DNA of 64,000 nt from Planctomycetales bacterium 71-10 (GTDB lineage: Bacteria > Planctomycetota > Planctomycetia > Isosphaerales > Isosphaeraceae), in assembly GCA_001898385.1 (NCBI GenBank), contig MKTT01000062.1:56587-120586 (forward strand), read 5' to 3'. This document shows, piece by piece, positions 52,701 to 61,442 of the stretch. The notes below the pieces were generated by a model that was not told the origin of the DNA, made no database searches, and saw nothing but the letters and a program-made list of their open reading frames with translations. The number at the start of each line of letters is the position of its first letter. The stretch's first letter is position 1. A program made the translations under genes and the position numbers.

Positions 52701-55700
52701 CTACCTCATCAGCCGGCCGTTGCCCTCGACCGAGGAGCCGCTGACGGACGAGCAGCGCCGGGCGCTGCGGCGGCTGGCCCGGAAGACCTGGCGGTACTTC
52801 GAGACGTTCGTCGGCGAGGAGGACCACTGGCTCCCGCCCGACAACTTCCAGGAGGTCCCCGACGGCCGCATCGCCCACCGGACGTCCCCCACGAACAAGG
52901 GGCTGCTGCTGGTCTCCACCCTGGCGGCGAACGACCTGGGCTACCTGCCCTTGGCGACGATGCTCGACCGCCTGGAGAAGACCTTCGACGCGCTCGACCG
53001 CCTGGAGCGGCACTGGGGCCACTTCTACAACTGGTACCAGACGCAGACGCTGGAGCCGCTGCCGCCCCTGTACGTCTCGACGGTCGACAGCGGCAACATG
53101 CTGGGCTGCCTGGTGGCCCTGCGGCGCGGGCTGATCGAGAAGGCCGACGCGCCGATCGTCGGCCCCGAGGCGGCCGACGGCCTGGCCGACGCGCTGGGCC
53201 TGGCGCTGGAGCCCGGCGGCCTGGACGGGTCGCGGCTGAAGGCCCTGATCGACGCCCCGCCGGCGGACCTCCCCGGATGGCGGACCTGGCTCGACCGCGC
53301 CGAGCGGGAGGCCGAGCGGCTCAACGAGACCTTCGCCTCCGACACGGCCCGCCCCGGCGACGCCGCGACGTCCAGGGCCTGGGCGCGGAAGGTGCTGGAG
53401 CAGGTCGTGGAGCACCGCCGGCACCTGGACTCGCTGGTGGGCGGCGACGGGCCCGAGGCGGGGGCGGCGGTGCCGTCGCTCTCGGCGCTGGCGGCCTCGC
53501 GGCCGGCGGCGGCCGCGCTGGTGCGCCGGCTCCACGACCTGGCCGCGCGGGCCGAGGCGATGGGCCGGGAGATGGACTTCCGGCCGCTCTACAAGAAGGA
53601 GCGGAACCTCTACGCCATCGGCTGCGACCTGTCGCAAGGGCGGCTCGACGGTGCCTGCTACGACCTGCTGGCGTCGGAATCCTGCCTGACCAGCTACCTG
53701 ACCATCGCCCGCGGCGACGCCCCCCGCAAGCACTGGTTCCGGCTCGGCCGGCCGTTCGTCCGCGCCGCCGGGCGGATCGGCCTGATCTCGTGGGGCGGGA
53801 CGATGTTCGAGTACCTGATGCCCCGGCTCCTGCTCAAGAGCCTGCCGGCGACGGTCCTCTCGGAGGCGTGCCGCACGGCCGTCGCGCGGCAGATCGAGTA
53901 CGGCGGCCATCTCGGCCTGCCGTGGGGGATCTCGGAGTCGGCCTTCTCGGCCCGTTACGCCGACGGCGACTACCGCTACCAGGCGTTCGGGACGCCCGGC
54001 CTGGGGCTGAAGCAGGGGCTCGACCAGGACTGGGTGGTCGCCCCGTACGCGACGGCGATGGCCACGATGGTCGACCCCGCCGCGGCCCTGGAGAACCTCA
54101 AGCGCCTGACCGCCGAGGGGGCTGAGGGTGCCTTCGGCTGGTACGAGGCGATCGACTTCACGCCGTCCCGGCAGGAGCCCGGCCGGCGCTCGACCGTGGT
54201 CCGGTCGTACATGAGCCACCACCAGGGGATGAGCCTGGTCGCGGCGACGAACGTGGTCCTGGGCGACGTCATGCCGCGGCGGTTCCACTCCGAGCCGATG
54301 GTCCGCGCCGCGGAGCTGCTGCTCCAGGAGCGCGTCCCCCGCGACACGCCGCTGGTGGACCTGGACGCCGAGGCCGAGGAGGCCGCCGTGGCCGAGGCCG
54401 CCGGCGTCGCCTCGTCGGCCGAGCGCCCCGCCGCGCCCAGCTTCCTGAGCCGCCGCCTCACCACCCCGGCGACGGCCTGGCCGCGCACGCACCTGCTCTC
54501 CAACGGCCGCTATCACGTCATGGTGACGAACGCCGGCTCCGGCTCCGGCGCGTGCGGCGAGGTCGACGTGACCCGATGGCGCGAGGACCCGGCGCGCGAG
54601 GCGTACGGCCAGTTCCTCTACATCCGGGACGTGCAGACCGGCATGGTCTGGTCGGCCGGGTTCCAGCCCGTCTGCCGCCCGGCCGACGAGGACGAGATCG
54701 TCTTCGCGGCCGACAAGGCGTCGTTCCGCCGCCGCGACGGCGAGGTCGAGAGCCTGATGGAGGTCACGGTCTCGCCCGAGTCGTTCGCCGAGGTCCGCCG
54801 CCTCACCCTGTCCAACCACGGCCCGAGGCCGCGCGAGCTGGACGTCACCAGCTACGCGGAGATCGTCCTGGCGCCCCGCGACGCCGACCTGGCGCACCCG
54901 GCGTTCCACGAGCTGTTCCTGGAGACGGAGTGGCTGCCGGGATCGGCCGCGCTGCTGGCCCGCCGCCGCCCGCGGTCGCCGCGCGAGAAGCCCGTATGGG
55001 CCGTCCACGTCCTGGCCGTGGACGCCTCGGCCGCCGGCTGCACGCTCGTCGGCGAGCCGACGTTCGAGACCGACCGCGCCGCGTTCCTGGGCCGTGGCCG
55101 CACCGTCGCCGACCCCGCGGCGCTCGACCCGGGCGGGGAGCTGTCGGGCTCGGCCGGTCCGGTCCTCGACCCGATCTTCAGCCTCCGCCGCCGCCTGGTC
55201 CTGGCCCCCGGCGGGACGGCCGTGCTGGCGTTCACGACGGCCGTCGCCGAGGGCCGCGCCGGGGCCGTCGCGCTGGCCGACCAGTACCACGGCCCGAGCG
55301 CCCCGGCCCGCGCGTTCGAGCTGGCCTGGGCCCGGCGGCAGGCCGAGCACGGCCGGCACGGCTGGTCGCCGGAGGAGGCCCACCTGTTCCAGCGGCTGGC
55401 CTCGCACCTGATCTTCGCCGGCCCGGCCTTCCGCGCCCGGCCGTCGGCCCCCGACCCGGCCGAGCCGGCCCCCCGGATCCTCGCCCGCTGCGGCGTCGAC
55501 GCGCGGCTGCCGATCGTCCTGCTGCGGCTCTCGTCCGCGGCCGAGCTGACGCTCGCCCGCCAGCTCCTCTCCGCCCAGACCTACCTGCGGCTCCAGGGCC
55601 TGGAGTCCGAGCTGATCGTCCTGGACGACTCCGCCGGCCCCGGCCTGGCCGGGCCCATCGAGGCCATGGCGCGGGAGGCCGGCTTCGCCGACCGCCTGGA

Positions 55701-58398
55701 CCGGCCCGCGGGCGTCCACGTCGTCGCGGGCGCGTCGCTCTCGGCCCCGGAGCGCGGGGCGCTCGACGCCGCGGCCCGCGTGGCGCTCGACGCCGCCAAC
55801 GGGCTCCTGGCCGAGCAGGTCGAGGGGGTCGACTGGAGCCCCGAGCCGCCGGAGCCGCTCACCGCGACGCGCCGCAGGGCCCCCCATCGCGACGAGCCCG
55901 TCGCCACGCCCGACGGCCTCCTCTTCTTCAACGGCCTGGGGGGCTTCACCCCTGACGGCCGCGAATATGTCGTCGTGGTCGACACCCCCGGCCGGCCCGA
56001 CGGCGAGGGGAACGGCAACGGCGGCCCGTCGCGCCAGCCGCTCCCGCGCCCGGCGCTCCCGCCGCTCCCCTGGAGCAACGTCATCGCCAACCCGGCGTTC
56101 GGGACGCTCGTCACCGAGTCGGGCTCGCAGGCGACGTGGGCGGGGAACAGCCAGACGAACCGGCTGACGTCGTGGAGCAACGACCCGGTCTGCGACCCCT
56201 CGGCCGAGGTCCTCTACCTCCGCGACGAGGAGGCCGGCCAGGTCTGGTGCCCCACGCCGCTGCCGGTCCCATCGCCCGGCCCGGCCCTCGTCCGCCACGG
56301 CCAGGGGTCCACGTCGTTCGAGCGGAATTGCCACGGCCTGCGCCACCGGCTCGACGTCTTCGTGGACCCCGAGCGGCCGGTCAAGTACCTGCGGCTCCGC
56401 GTCGAGAACCCCGGCGAAGCCCCGCGCCGGCTCTCCGCCACCTTCTACGCCGAATGGGTTTTGGGCTCGTCCCGCGACCGCTCGGCGATGCACGTCGTCA
56501 CGGCGGTCGACCCCGAGACCGACGCGCTGACGGCCCGCAACGGCTTCCGCGAGGAGTTCGCCGGGGGCGTCGCGTTCCTCGACGTCGACCGCCGGCCGCG
56601 GACCGTCACCGGCGACCGCGGCGAGTTCCTCGGCCGCCACGGCTCCATCGCCAAGCCCGCGGCGCTGGGCCAGGTCGAGCTGTCCGGCCGCGTCGGCGCC
56701 GGGCTCGACCCCTGCGGCGCCGTGCAGACGAAGTTCGACCTGGGCCCCGGCGAATCGCGCGAGGTCGTCTTCCTCCTCGGCTGGGCCGAATCCCCCGAGC
56801 AGGTCCGCGAGCACCTGGCCCACGTCCGCGACGTCGGCGCCGCCGCGGCGCTGGAGCGATCGAAGGCCGGTTGGGACCGCCTCCTGGGCGCGGTGAAGGT
56901 CCGCACGCCCGAGCCGGCTTTCGACGTCCTCGTCAACCGATGGCTGCTGTACCAGGTGACAAGCTGCCGCCTCTGGGGCCGCACGGCGTTCTACCAGTCG
57001 GGCGGCGCGTTCGGCTTCCGCGACCAGCTCCAGGACGTGCTCGCGCTGCTGCACGCCGCGCCCGACCTGGCGCGGGCCCAACTGCTCCTCCACGCCTCGC
57101 GGCAGTTCGTCGAGGGGGACGTCCAGCACTGGTGGCACCCGCCCGACGGCCGCGGCGTTCGGACGCGCTACTCCGACGACTACCTCTGGCTGCCGTTCGT
57201 CGCTTCTCGCTACGTCGAGGCCACCGGCGACGCCGGGGCGCTGGACGCGGAGGTCCCGTTCCTGACGGCCCCCGCCCTCGCGCCGGGCCAGGAGGACGAC
57301 TACCGCCTGCCGGACGTCGCGCCGGGGGCCTCGCTGTACGAGCACTGCGCCCGGGCGCTCGACCGCTCGTCCCCTCGGGGCTCGCACGGCCTGCCGCTGA
57401 TGGCCGGGGGCGACTGGAACGACGGCATGAACCGCGTGGGGGCCGAGGGGAAGGGCGAGAGCGTCTGGCTCGCCTGGTTCCTGATCGTCGCGCTGCGGCG
57501 GTTCGCCCCGATCGCCGATTCGCGCGGCGACGCCGACCGCGCCGCGCGCTGGCGGGCCGAGGCCGACGTGCTGGCCGCGGCCGTCGAGGCCCACGGCTGG
57601 GACGGCTCGTGGTATCGCCGGGCCTACTTCGACGACGGCACGCCCCTGGGGACGGCCTCGGCCGCGGAATGCCGGATCGATTCGCTGCCGCAGTCGTGGT
57701 CGGTCTTCGCCGGGGCCCCCGCCGAGAGGTCGAAACGGGCGATGGAGGCCGTGGAGGCGATGCTCGTCCGCGAGGCCGACCGCCTCATCCTGCTCTTGAC
57801 GCCCCCGTTCGACCGCTCGTCCCCCAGCCCCGGCTACATCCAGGGCTATGTCCCTGGCGTGCGCGAGAACGGGGCCCAGTACACCCACGCCGCCGCCTGG
57901 GTCGTGCAGGCGTTCGCCGGCCTGGGACGTGGGGATTCGGCCCTGAAATTCTTCCAGTTCCTCAATCCCATCAACCACGCGGCTTGTAAGGATGACGCCC
58001 GGATTTACAAGGGCGAGCCCTACGCCCTGGCCGGCGACGTCTTCGGCTTCCCCCCCCACGCCGGCCGCGTCGGCTGGTCGTGGTACACCGGGGCGGCGGG
58101 CTGGCTGTACCAGGCGGCGTTGGAATCCATCCTCGGCCTCCGCCGCGCCGGCGACCGCCTGCTCATCGACCCTTGCATCCCCGCGTCCTGGCGCGAATTC
58201 GCCGTCGACTACCGCCACGGCTCGACCGTCTACGCGATCCGCGTCCTCAACCCCGAAGGGCTCCAGCGGGGCCGGAGCCGCATCGCCGTCGACGGCGAAC
58301 CCCACGACGGCCCGGCGATCCCGTTGGTGGACGACGGGCGAAGGCGGGATGTCGAAATCGTGATGTCTCCATTCGATGGAGGGGTCACGGGTGCATGA
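49798..58398 (+). CDS. ndvB: Cyclic beta-1,2-glucan synthase-like protein (GT84-GH94)
   Basis: 2866 codons, the usual size for NdvB/Cgs proteins. Residues about 1-390 are a soluble N-terminal region; membrane helices occur at about 392-415, 420-455, 800-850 and 925-965. Between them is the GT84 domain: ITLDSDTQMPRDTGVRLVGT (about 608-627), then GGGIDPYSTAASDSY, EDRILSHDLIEGNYARC and REHRWIRGDWQLLPWLG. The rest is two glucoamylase/GH94-like regions, with the phosphorylase end RDQLQDVLALLH (about 2409) and GGDWNDGMNRVG (about 2538, catalytic Asp). It would build, cyclise and trim beta-1,2-glucan for the periplasm. TAGAAT at 49723 may be its -10 box. Confidence 0.88.
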   Translation: MSELPVGAASSEMGGPGRSWMERIDPSRPGPIRGELLGAGRLEQLARALADAAVVAPRRRAGSPLLKRFAENGKVLEKVHARILAGEEHARGIDVEWLLDNFHIVDDVLKEVRRDMPQGYDAVLPKLAATPLKGYPRAYAVAVALAAHTDAEFDEARINRFVAAFQERAPLAIGELWALPTMLRLVLLENLRRLADEMAWSWRERSRADAWLAAPEAARPPLGEPTGPLVARLAQAPQARDAVGLLRSRGVDVEAVVEAESARQAANQVTVGNCVVGLRLLSAVDWNAFFEQQSLVQKILLEDPSGFYPQQDFATCDRCRKAVENVARGAKADERAVARRAVELAAAADPADHRRRCVAFWLIDDGLRALRAGFPYRGPWRERLLEWSRSRPNLVYFGSIVAAWCVVAAAFARLAGGATPGAWTLLGVLALLAMPVGEVAVGFVNHALTLLLPPRILAKLEFKKGIPDEYRTFVVIPTMLVKSHHAAALLERLEIHYLSNPDPNFRFALLTDFADAPAEHMPDDRALIDDALRRVRELNARYVAPGGEDLFYLFHRRRLWNPSQGSWMGWERKRGKLSEFNRILRGGPVGGYEVLSVEPSKLPRFRYVITLDSDTQMPRDTGVRLVGTIAHPLNRPRFDPATGRVLEGYGVLQPRVNFHLTAATHSYFARLLASGGGIDPYSTAASDSYMDLFGIGSFTGKGVYDVDAFEHAVGDIFPEDRILSHDLIEGNYARCGLLSDTEVFDDFPARYHAYARREHRWIRGDWQLLPWLGRTVPLPGGRSRPNPLPTLERWKLLDNLRRSLVPPSVVLMLALGWTVAPGSPWLWTALALLVQAQPVLKWLTGATYGSIRSGSLGPFRGGVDAAASLAGQSLLSLAFLPDQARQAVDAVARTLHRSFISHQRMLEWETAASTEQRLGGALTTFVRTMWPASATALLIGAAVAWLRPSALWTAGPILLAWLLSPLVAYLISRPLPSTEEPLTDEQRRALRRLARKTWRYFETFVGEEDHWLPPDNFQEVPDGRIAHRTSPTNKGLLLVSTLAANDLGYLPLATMLDRLEKTFDALDRLERHWGHFYNWYQTQTLEPLPPLYVSTVDSGNMLGCLVALRRGLIEKADAPIVGPEAADGLADALGLALEPGGLDGSRLKALIDAPPADLPGWRTWLDRAEREAERLNETFASDTARPGDAATSRAWARKVLEQVVEHRRHLDSLVGGDGPEAGAAVPSLSALAASRPAAAALVRRLHDLAARAEAMGREMDFRPLYKKERNLYAIGCDLSQGRLDGACYDLLASESCLTSYLTIARGDAPRKHWFRLGRPFVRAAGRIGLISWGGTMFEYLMPRLLLKSLPATVLSEACRTAVARQIEYGGHLGLPWGISESAFSARYADGDYRYQAFGTPGLGLKQGLDQDWVVAPYATAMATMVDPAAALENLKRLTAEGAEGAFGWYEAIDFTPSRQEPGRRSTVVRSYMSHHQGMSLVAATNVVLGDVMPRRFHSEPMVRAAELLLQERVPRDTPLVDLDAEAEEAAVAEAAGVASSAERPAAPSFLSRRLTTPATAWPRTHLLSNGRYHVMVTNAGSGSGACGEVDVTRWREDPAREAYGQFLYIRDVQTGMVWSAGFQPVCRPADEDEIVFAADKASFRRRDGEVESLMEVTVSPESFAEVRRLTLSNHGPRPRELDVTSYAEIVLAPRDADLAHPAFHELFLETEWLPGSAALLARRRPRSPREKPVWAVHVLAVDASAAGCTLVGEPTFETDRAAFLGRGRTVADPAALDPGGELSGSAGPVLDPIFSLRRRLVLAPGGTAVLAFTTAVAEGRAGAVALADQYHGPSAPARAFELAWARRQAEHGRHGWSPEEAHLFQRLASHLIFAGPAFRARPSAPDPAEPAPRILARCGVDARLPIVLLRLSSAAELTLARQLLSAQTYLRLQGLESELIVLDDSAGPGLAGPIEAMAREAGFADRLDRPAGVHVVAGASLSAPERGALDAAARVALDAANGLLAEQVEGVDWSPEPPEPLTATRRRAPHRDEPVATPDGLLFFNGLGGFTPDGREYVVVVDTPGRPDGEGNGNGGPSRQPLPRPALPPLPWSNVIANPAFGTLVTESGSQATWAGNSQTNRLTSWSNDPVCDPSAEVLYLRDEEAGQVWCPTPLPVPSPGPALVRHGQGSTSFERNCHGLRHRLDVFVDPERPVKYLRLRVENPGEAPRRLSATFYAEWVLGSSRDRSAMHVVTAVDPETDALTARNGFREEFAGGVAFLDVDRRPRTVTGDRGEFLGRHGSIAKPAALGQVELSGRVGAGLDPCGAVQTKFDLGPGESREVVFLLGWAESPEQVREHLAHVRDVGAAAALERSKAGWDRLLGAVKVRTPEPAFDVLVNRWLLYQVTSCRLWGRTAFYQSGGAFGFRDQLQDVLALLHAAPDLARAQLLLHASRQFVEGDVQHWWHPPDGRGVRTRYSDDYLWLPFVASRYVEATGDAGALDAEVPFLTAPALAPGQEDDYRLPDVAPGASLYEHCARALDRSSPRGSHGLPLMAGGDWNDGMNRVGAEGKGESVWLAWFLIVALRRFAPIADSRGDADRAARWRAEADVLAAAVEAHGWDGSWYRRAYFDDGTPLGTASAAECRIDSLPQSWSVFAGAPAERSKRAMEAVEAMLVREADRLILLLTPPFDRSSPSPGYIQGYVPGVRENGAQYTHAAAWVVQAFAGLGRGDSALKFFQFLNPINHAACKDDARIYKGEPYALAGDVFGFPPHAGRVGWSWYTGAAGWLYQAALESILGLRRAGDRLLIDPCIPASWREFAVDYRHGSTVYAIRVLNPEGLQRGRSRIAVDGEPHDGPAIPLVDDGRRRDVEIVMSPFDGGVTGA

Positions 58399-58778
58399 TT
58401 TCCGGGCAGGAGGCCCGGGAGTGATTCACGCCGCCGTGCGGCGGGCATGTTGAACGCGCGGGAGATTCCATCGAGCAAGCCGACGACGAGCATCCTTCTC
58501 CCCTCGTGGGAGAAGGGGGGATTTCTGCTCCCACTCCCACGTTTTCGACGGAGCGTCGCAAGGGGAGGGTCGCCGCGCAGGCGACCGCGACCGCCTTTCG
58601 CGATCCGCAAGGAGCGGGGAGCGAACGGCGGCCTCGGCGGCTGTTTCGTGAAGATCGGATGTCGGCCGGATGTCGTCGCGGGGGAGAGGGCGGCGACGGG
58701 TCCGGGGGCGGTCGAGATAGGGGAAGATCCCGCGACGATCTCGGGTCGGCGGGGTGAAATGCGGGCGGACGGTATCGC
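58399..58778. other. Gap after the glucan synthase gene
   Basis: Contains one truncated hairpin repeat (58494-58524). Otherwise no gene, promoter or strong stem is evident; short open frames here look like chance. Confidence 0.4.
58494..58524 (+). repeat. Truncated copy of the hairpin-forming intergenic repeat
   Basis: CCTTCTCCCCTCG...GGGAGAAGG is present, with the flank GGGGGGATTT also seen in reverse at 28920. The second hairpin and the GATGAGGGG end are missing. Confidence 0.75.
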
Positions 58779-59045
58779 TCAACGCGCCTTGAGCATGGCT
58801 CGCATCTGGAGGCGGCTGGCGGGGAGCGAGGCTTCCTTGATGAGCCGGGTCAGCTTGGATTCGACGACGCAGGCGGGCCGGAGGCCGGACCGCTCGTCCA
58901 CCACCAGGGACTCCTCGCGCGGGGCGGGCGGCCGGCGGGCGACCAGGGGGTCGCGCCCCGGCGAGGCCAGGTCCACGGAGGATGGGGCGTGGGCGACGTC
59001 GGTGGCGATCAACACGGGACTCAAGTAACCCTCTCTTGAAAACAT
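58779..59045 (-). CDS. Small protein of unknown function with a perfect ribosome binding site
   Basis: 88 codons from the ATG at 59045. AGGAGGT (59061-59055) stands 9 bases before it, the best ribosome binding site in the window, which is the main reason to believe the gene. It begins MFSREGYLSPVLIATDVAHA, with a basic and proline-rich middle (ARRPPAPREESLVV) and a helical, basic C-terminus (ESKLTRLIKEASLPASRLQM). There is no signal peptide or membrane helix and no family I recognise. It is divergent from the ABC exporter gene, about 390 bases away. Confidence 0.5.
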   Translation of the reverse strand: MFSREGYLSPVLIATDVAHAPSSVDLASPGRDPLVARRPPAPREESLVVDERSGLRPACVVESKLTRLIKEASLPASRLQMRAMLKAR

Positions 59046-59437
59046 GGATGGACGACCTCCTGCGAAACCGGGCGAATCTCCGCAGCGATCCTGGCTGCAA
59101 ACGGCGCGCCGGAGGAGGAACCTCGGGCCGGCCGGTGATGAGCTGACGTGCGGGGCGTCGTCGATGGGGGCGATGGTCCTTCGCCGATCGGCCGGCGTCC
59201 CGTCGGGCTCGCGGCGGGGGCCCCGAGCGGGGCCCGTCGCACACAACATTAGTACGCGGTTCCCCGAAGGAGCGTGGGGCCATCTTTCGGGATTTCCAAA
59301 TTCTTAGGATCCGCCCGGCGGCGGGGCCGAAAATCCGCCGATCCGCCGGGTCGGCTCGCACGACCGGCCGGCCGATCCGTACCATGGACCGGGGGCCGCG
59401 ACGCCCCGGAACGCCGGCCTGGGGGTGTCAAGAAGCG
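59046..59437. other. Divergent region between small gene and ABC exporter
   Basis: No further gene is supported. It holds the ribosome binding site of the small minus-strand gene, and a moderately AT-rich patch (59240-59310, ACACAACATTAGTAC and CCAAATTCTTAGG) that could contain promoters in either direction, but no clear -35/-10 pair. Confidence 0.35.
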
Positions 59438-61318
59438 ATGGCGCGAGCGAGCGTGGCGAGTCGGTTGCGGGAAGTCGGCCGCGAGCTGGGGCGGATCCGC
59501 CGCCGGGGGCGGCAGGTGTGGCGGCTGGTCCCCTGGCGGCATCGGCTCTCGCTGGGCTCGGCGCTGGTCGCCATGAGCCTGGCCAGCGCCGGCGGGACGG
59601 CCGCCGGGGTCTTCCTCGGCCAGCTGGTCAACGCCGTGGGCCCGGGGGCCGACGGCCTCCGCCCCCCCGCCGACCAGGTCGCCCGGACGGCGACCTTCTA
59701 CCTGACGCTCATCGGCCTGGGGTACCTCCTCCGCGAGACCATGAACGTCCTGCGGCGCTATCTCGTCGAGCGGGCCTGCACCCGGATCGACAAGGACATG
59801 AACGTGCGGCTGGTGGGCCACCTGATGAAGGTGGATCTGGCCGCGATCGCCCAGGACCAGGTCGGCTCGCTCTACGGCCGCGTCACCCGCAGCGCCGACG
59901 GCTTCGTCCGGTTCCTGCGCATCAGCTTCCTCGACTTCGTCCCGGCGCTGTTCACCGGCGGCTTCGCGGTCTTCTACGTCCTGACCCGGCAGCCCTGGGT
60001 CGCGCTGGCGATGCTCGGCGTCGTGCCCATCTCGCTCGGGCTGACGGTCGCGCAGATCGTCACCCAGAAGGGGGTGCGGCTCGACCTCCTGCGCACCCGG
60101 GAGCGCATGGACGGCACCGTGGTCGAGCAGCTCACCGGGATCGACTACGTCCGGGCCTCCAACACCCACCGCCGCGAGGTCCGCCGGGTCGCCAAGGCGG
60201 CCGAGCGCAAGCGGTCCAAGGAGCTGACGCACCACTTCCAGATGTCGCTGTTCGGCTGCGGCAAGGCGCTGAACGAGGGCTTCTTCCACTTGGTCGTCCT
60301 GGCGCTGGCGGTCTTCCTGTACATCCACGGCCGGATCCAGCTCGGCGACATCTTCACGTTCTCGGTCCTGTACCTGAACGTGATGGCCCCGCTCAACGAG
60401 GTCCACCGCTTCATCGACGAGGCCCACGAGAGCAGCCTGCGCGTCGGCGACCTCATCAACCTCCTGCGCGAGCCGGTCGACCCGTCGTTCAAGCCGGTCG
60501 ACCCGCGCACGCCCGTGCTGTCCCCGGGCCGGCCGCTGTTCGTGGCCGAGGACGTGGGCGTGCAATACCCCAGGACCATCGAGGGGGGCCGGCGGGCGCT
60601 CGACGGCCTGTCGCTGGAGATCCGCCACGGCGAGACGATCGGCATGGCGGGGCGCTCGGGCTGCGGCAAGACGACGTGGCTTCGCGTGCTGATGCGGCTG
60701 GTCCACCCCACGTCCGGCCGCGTCTGGTTCGGCGGAGTGCCCCTGGAGAGCGTGACCCGCGAGGCGATCGGCGACCTGGTGGGCTACGTCGGCCAGAACC
60801 CGTTCGTCTTCTCCGGGACCGTGGCCGAGAACATCGCCTACGGCTGCCGCGACGTCACCCCGGAGAAGGTCGAGGCCGCCGCCCGCGCCGCCTGCATCCA
60901 CGACGAAGTCATGATGATGCCCGGCGGCTACAGGGCCCGCGTCGCCGAGCGCGGCCAGAACCTCTCCGGCGGCCAGCGCCAGCGCATCGCCCTGGCGCGG
61001 GTCTTCCTCAAGGACCCGCCGATCCTGATCCTGGACGAGGGGACGTCGGCGCTGGACAACATCAGCGAGCGGAAGGTCCAGCGGGCCGTCGACGCCGCGC
61101 GGGCCGACCGGACGGTGATCCTCGTCGCCCACCGCCTGACGACCCTGCTGGACACCGACCGCATCCTCGTCTTCGACGACGGCAAGGTCGTGGAGAGCGG
61201 GACCTACGGCGACCTCGTCCGGGCCGACGGCGCGTTCGCCGACCTCGTCCGCTCGGCCGAGCAGGGCCGGCTCGACCCCGACCCCGAGCCCGAGCCCGTC
61301 GAGCGCGGCGAAGCCTGA
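59438..61318 (+). CDS. ABC exporter (membrane and ATPase domains fused)
   Basis: 626 residues from the ATG at 59438. After a basic N-terminal helix (RLREVGRELGRIRRRGRQ) come six membrane helices (about residues 35-330). The ATPase has Walker A GRSGCGKT at 405-412, LSGGQ at 509-513 and Walker B ILILDEG about 529-535, followed by the switch His in ILVAHRL. This is the half-transporter type that dimerises to export lipids, peptides or drugs. No C39 peptidase domain is present. The next gene, 124 bases on, encodes a sigma factor fused to a HlyD-like adaptor, which could partner this exporter. Confidence 0.9.
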   Translation: MARASVASRLREVGRELGRIRRRGRQVWRLVPWRHRLSLGSALVAMSLASAGGTAAGVFLGQLVNAVGPGADGLRPPADQVARTATFYLTLIGLGYLLRETMNVLRRYLVERACTRIDKDMNVRLVGHLMKVDLAAIAQDQVGSLYGRVTRSADGFVRFLRISFLDFVPALFTGGFAVFYVLTRQPWVALAMLGVVPISLGLTVAQIVTQKGVRLDLLRTRERMDGTVVEQLTGIDYVRASNTHRREVRRVAKAAERKRSKELTHHFQMSLFGCGKALNEGFFHLVVLALAVFLYIHGRIQLGDIFTFSVLYLNVMAPLNEVHRFIDEAHESSLRVGDLINLLREPVDPSFKPVDPRTPVLSPGRPLFVAEDVGVQYPRTIEGGRRALDGLSLEIRHGETIGMAGRSGCGKTTWLRVLMRLVHPTSGRVWFGGVPLESVTREAIGDLVGYVGQNPFVFSGTVAENIAYGCRDVTPEKVEAAARAACIHDEVMMMPGGYRARVAERGQNLSGGQRQRIALARVFLKDPPILILDEGTSALDNISERKVQRAVDAARADRTVILVAHRLTTLLDTDRILVFDDGKVVESGTYGDLVRADGAFADLVRSAEQGRLDPDPEPEPVERGEA

Positions 61319-61442
61319 CGGGCCCGGCCGCCCCCCTCCGCGGAGAATCTGCGAGCCGCCGCCGGAATTCGGGATGAAACCCCGGCCGGCGCGGCTTTAC
61401 TGGATTGGATGTCGAGGGGGGGGCCGGAGCGGAGGGCGCGGG

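Noticed and set aside
49477..58305. A 2942-codon open frame on the minus strand opposite the glucan synthase gene.
   Set aside because: It is an antisense shadow caused by high GC at third codon positions; it has no family signature, and the plus-strand gene has clear conserved motifs.
59438..61318. Bacteriocin (C39 peptidase) exporter.
   Set aside because: No N-terminal Cys-protease domain; the sequence starts with a basic helix directly before the first membrane segment.
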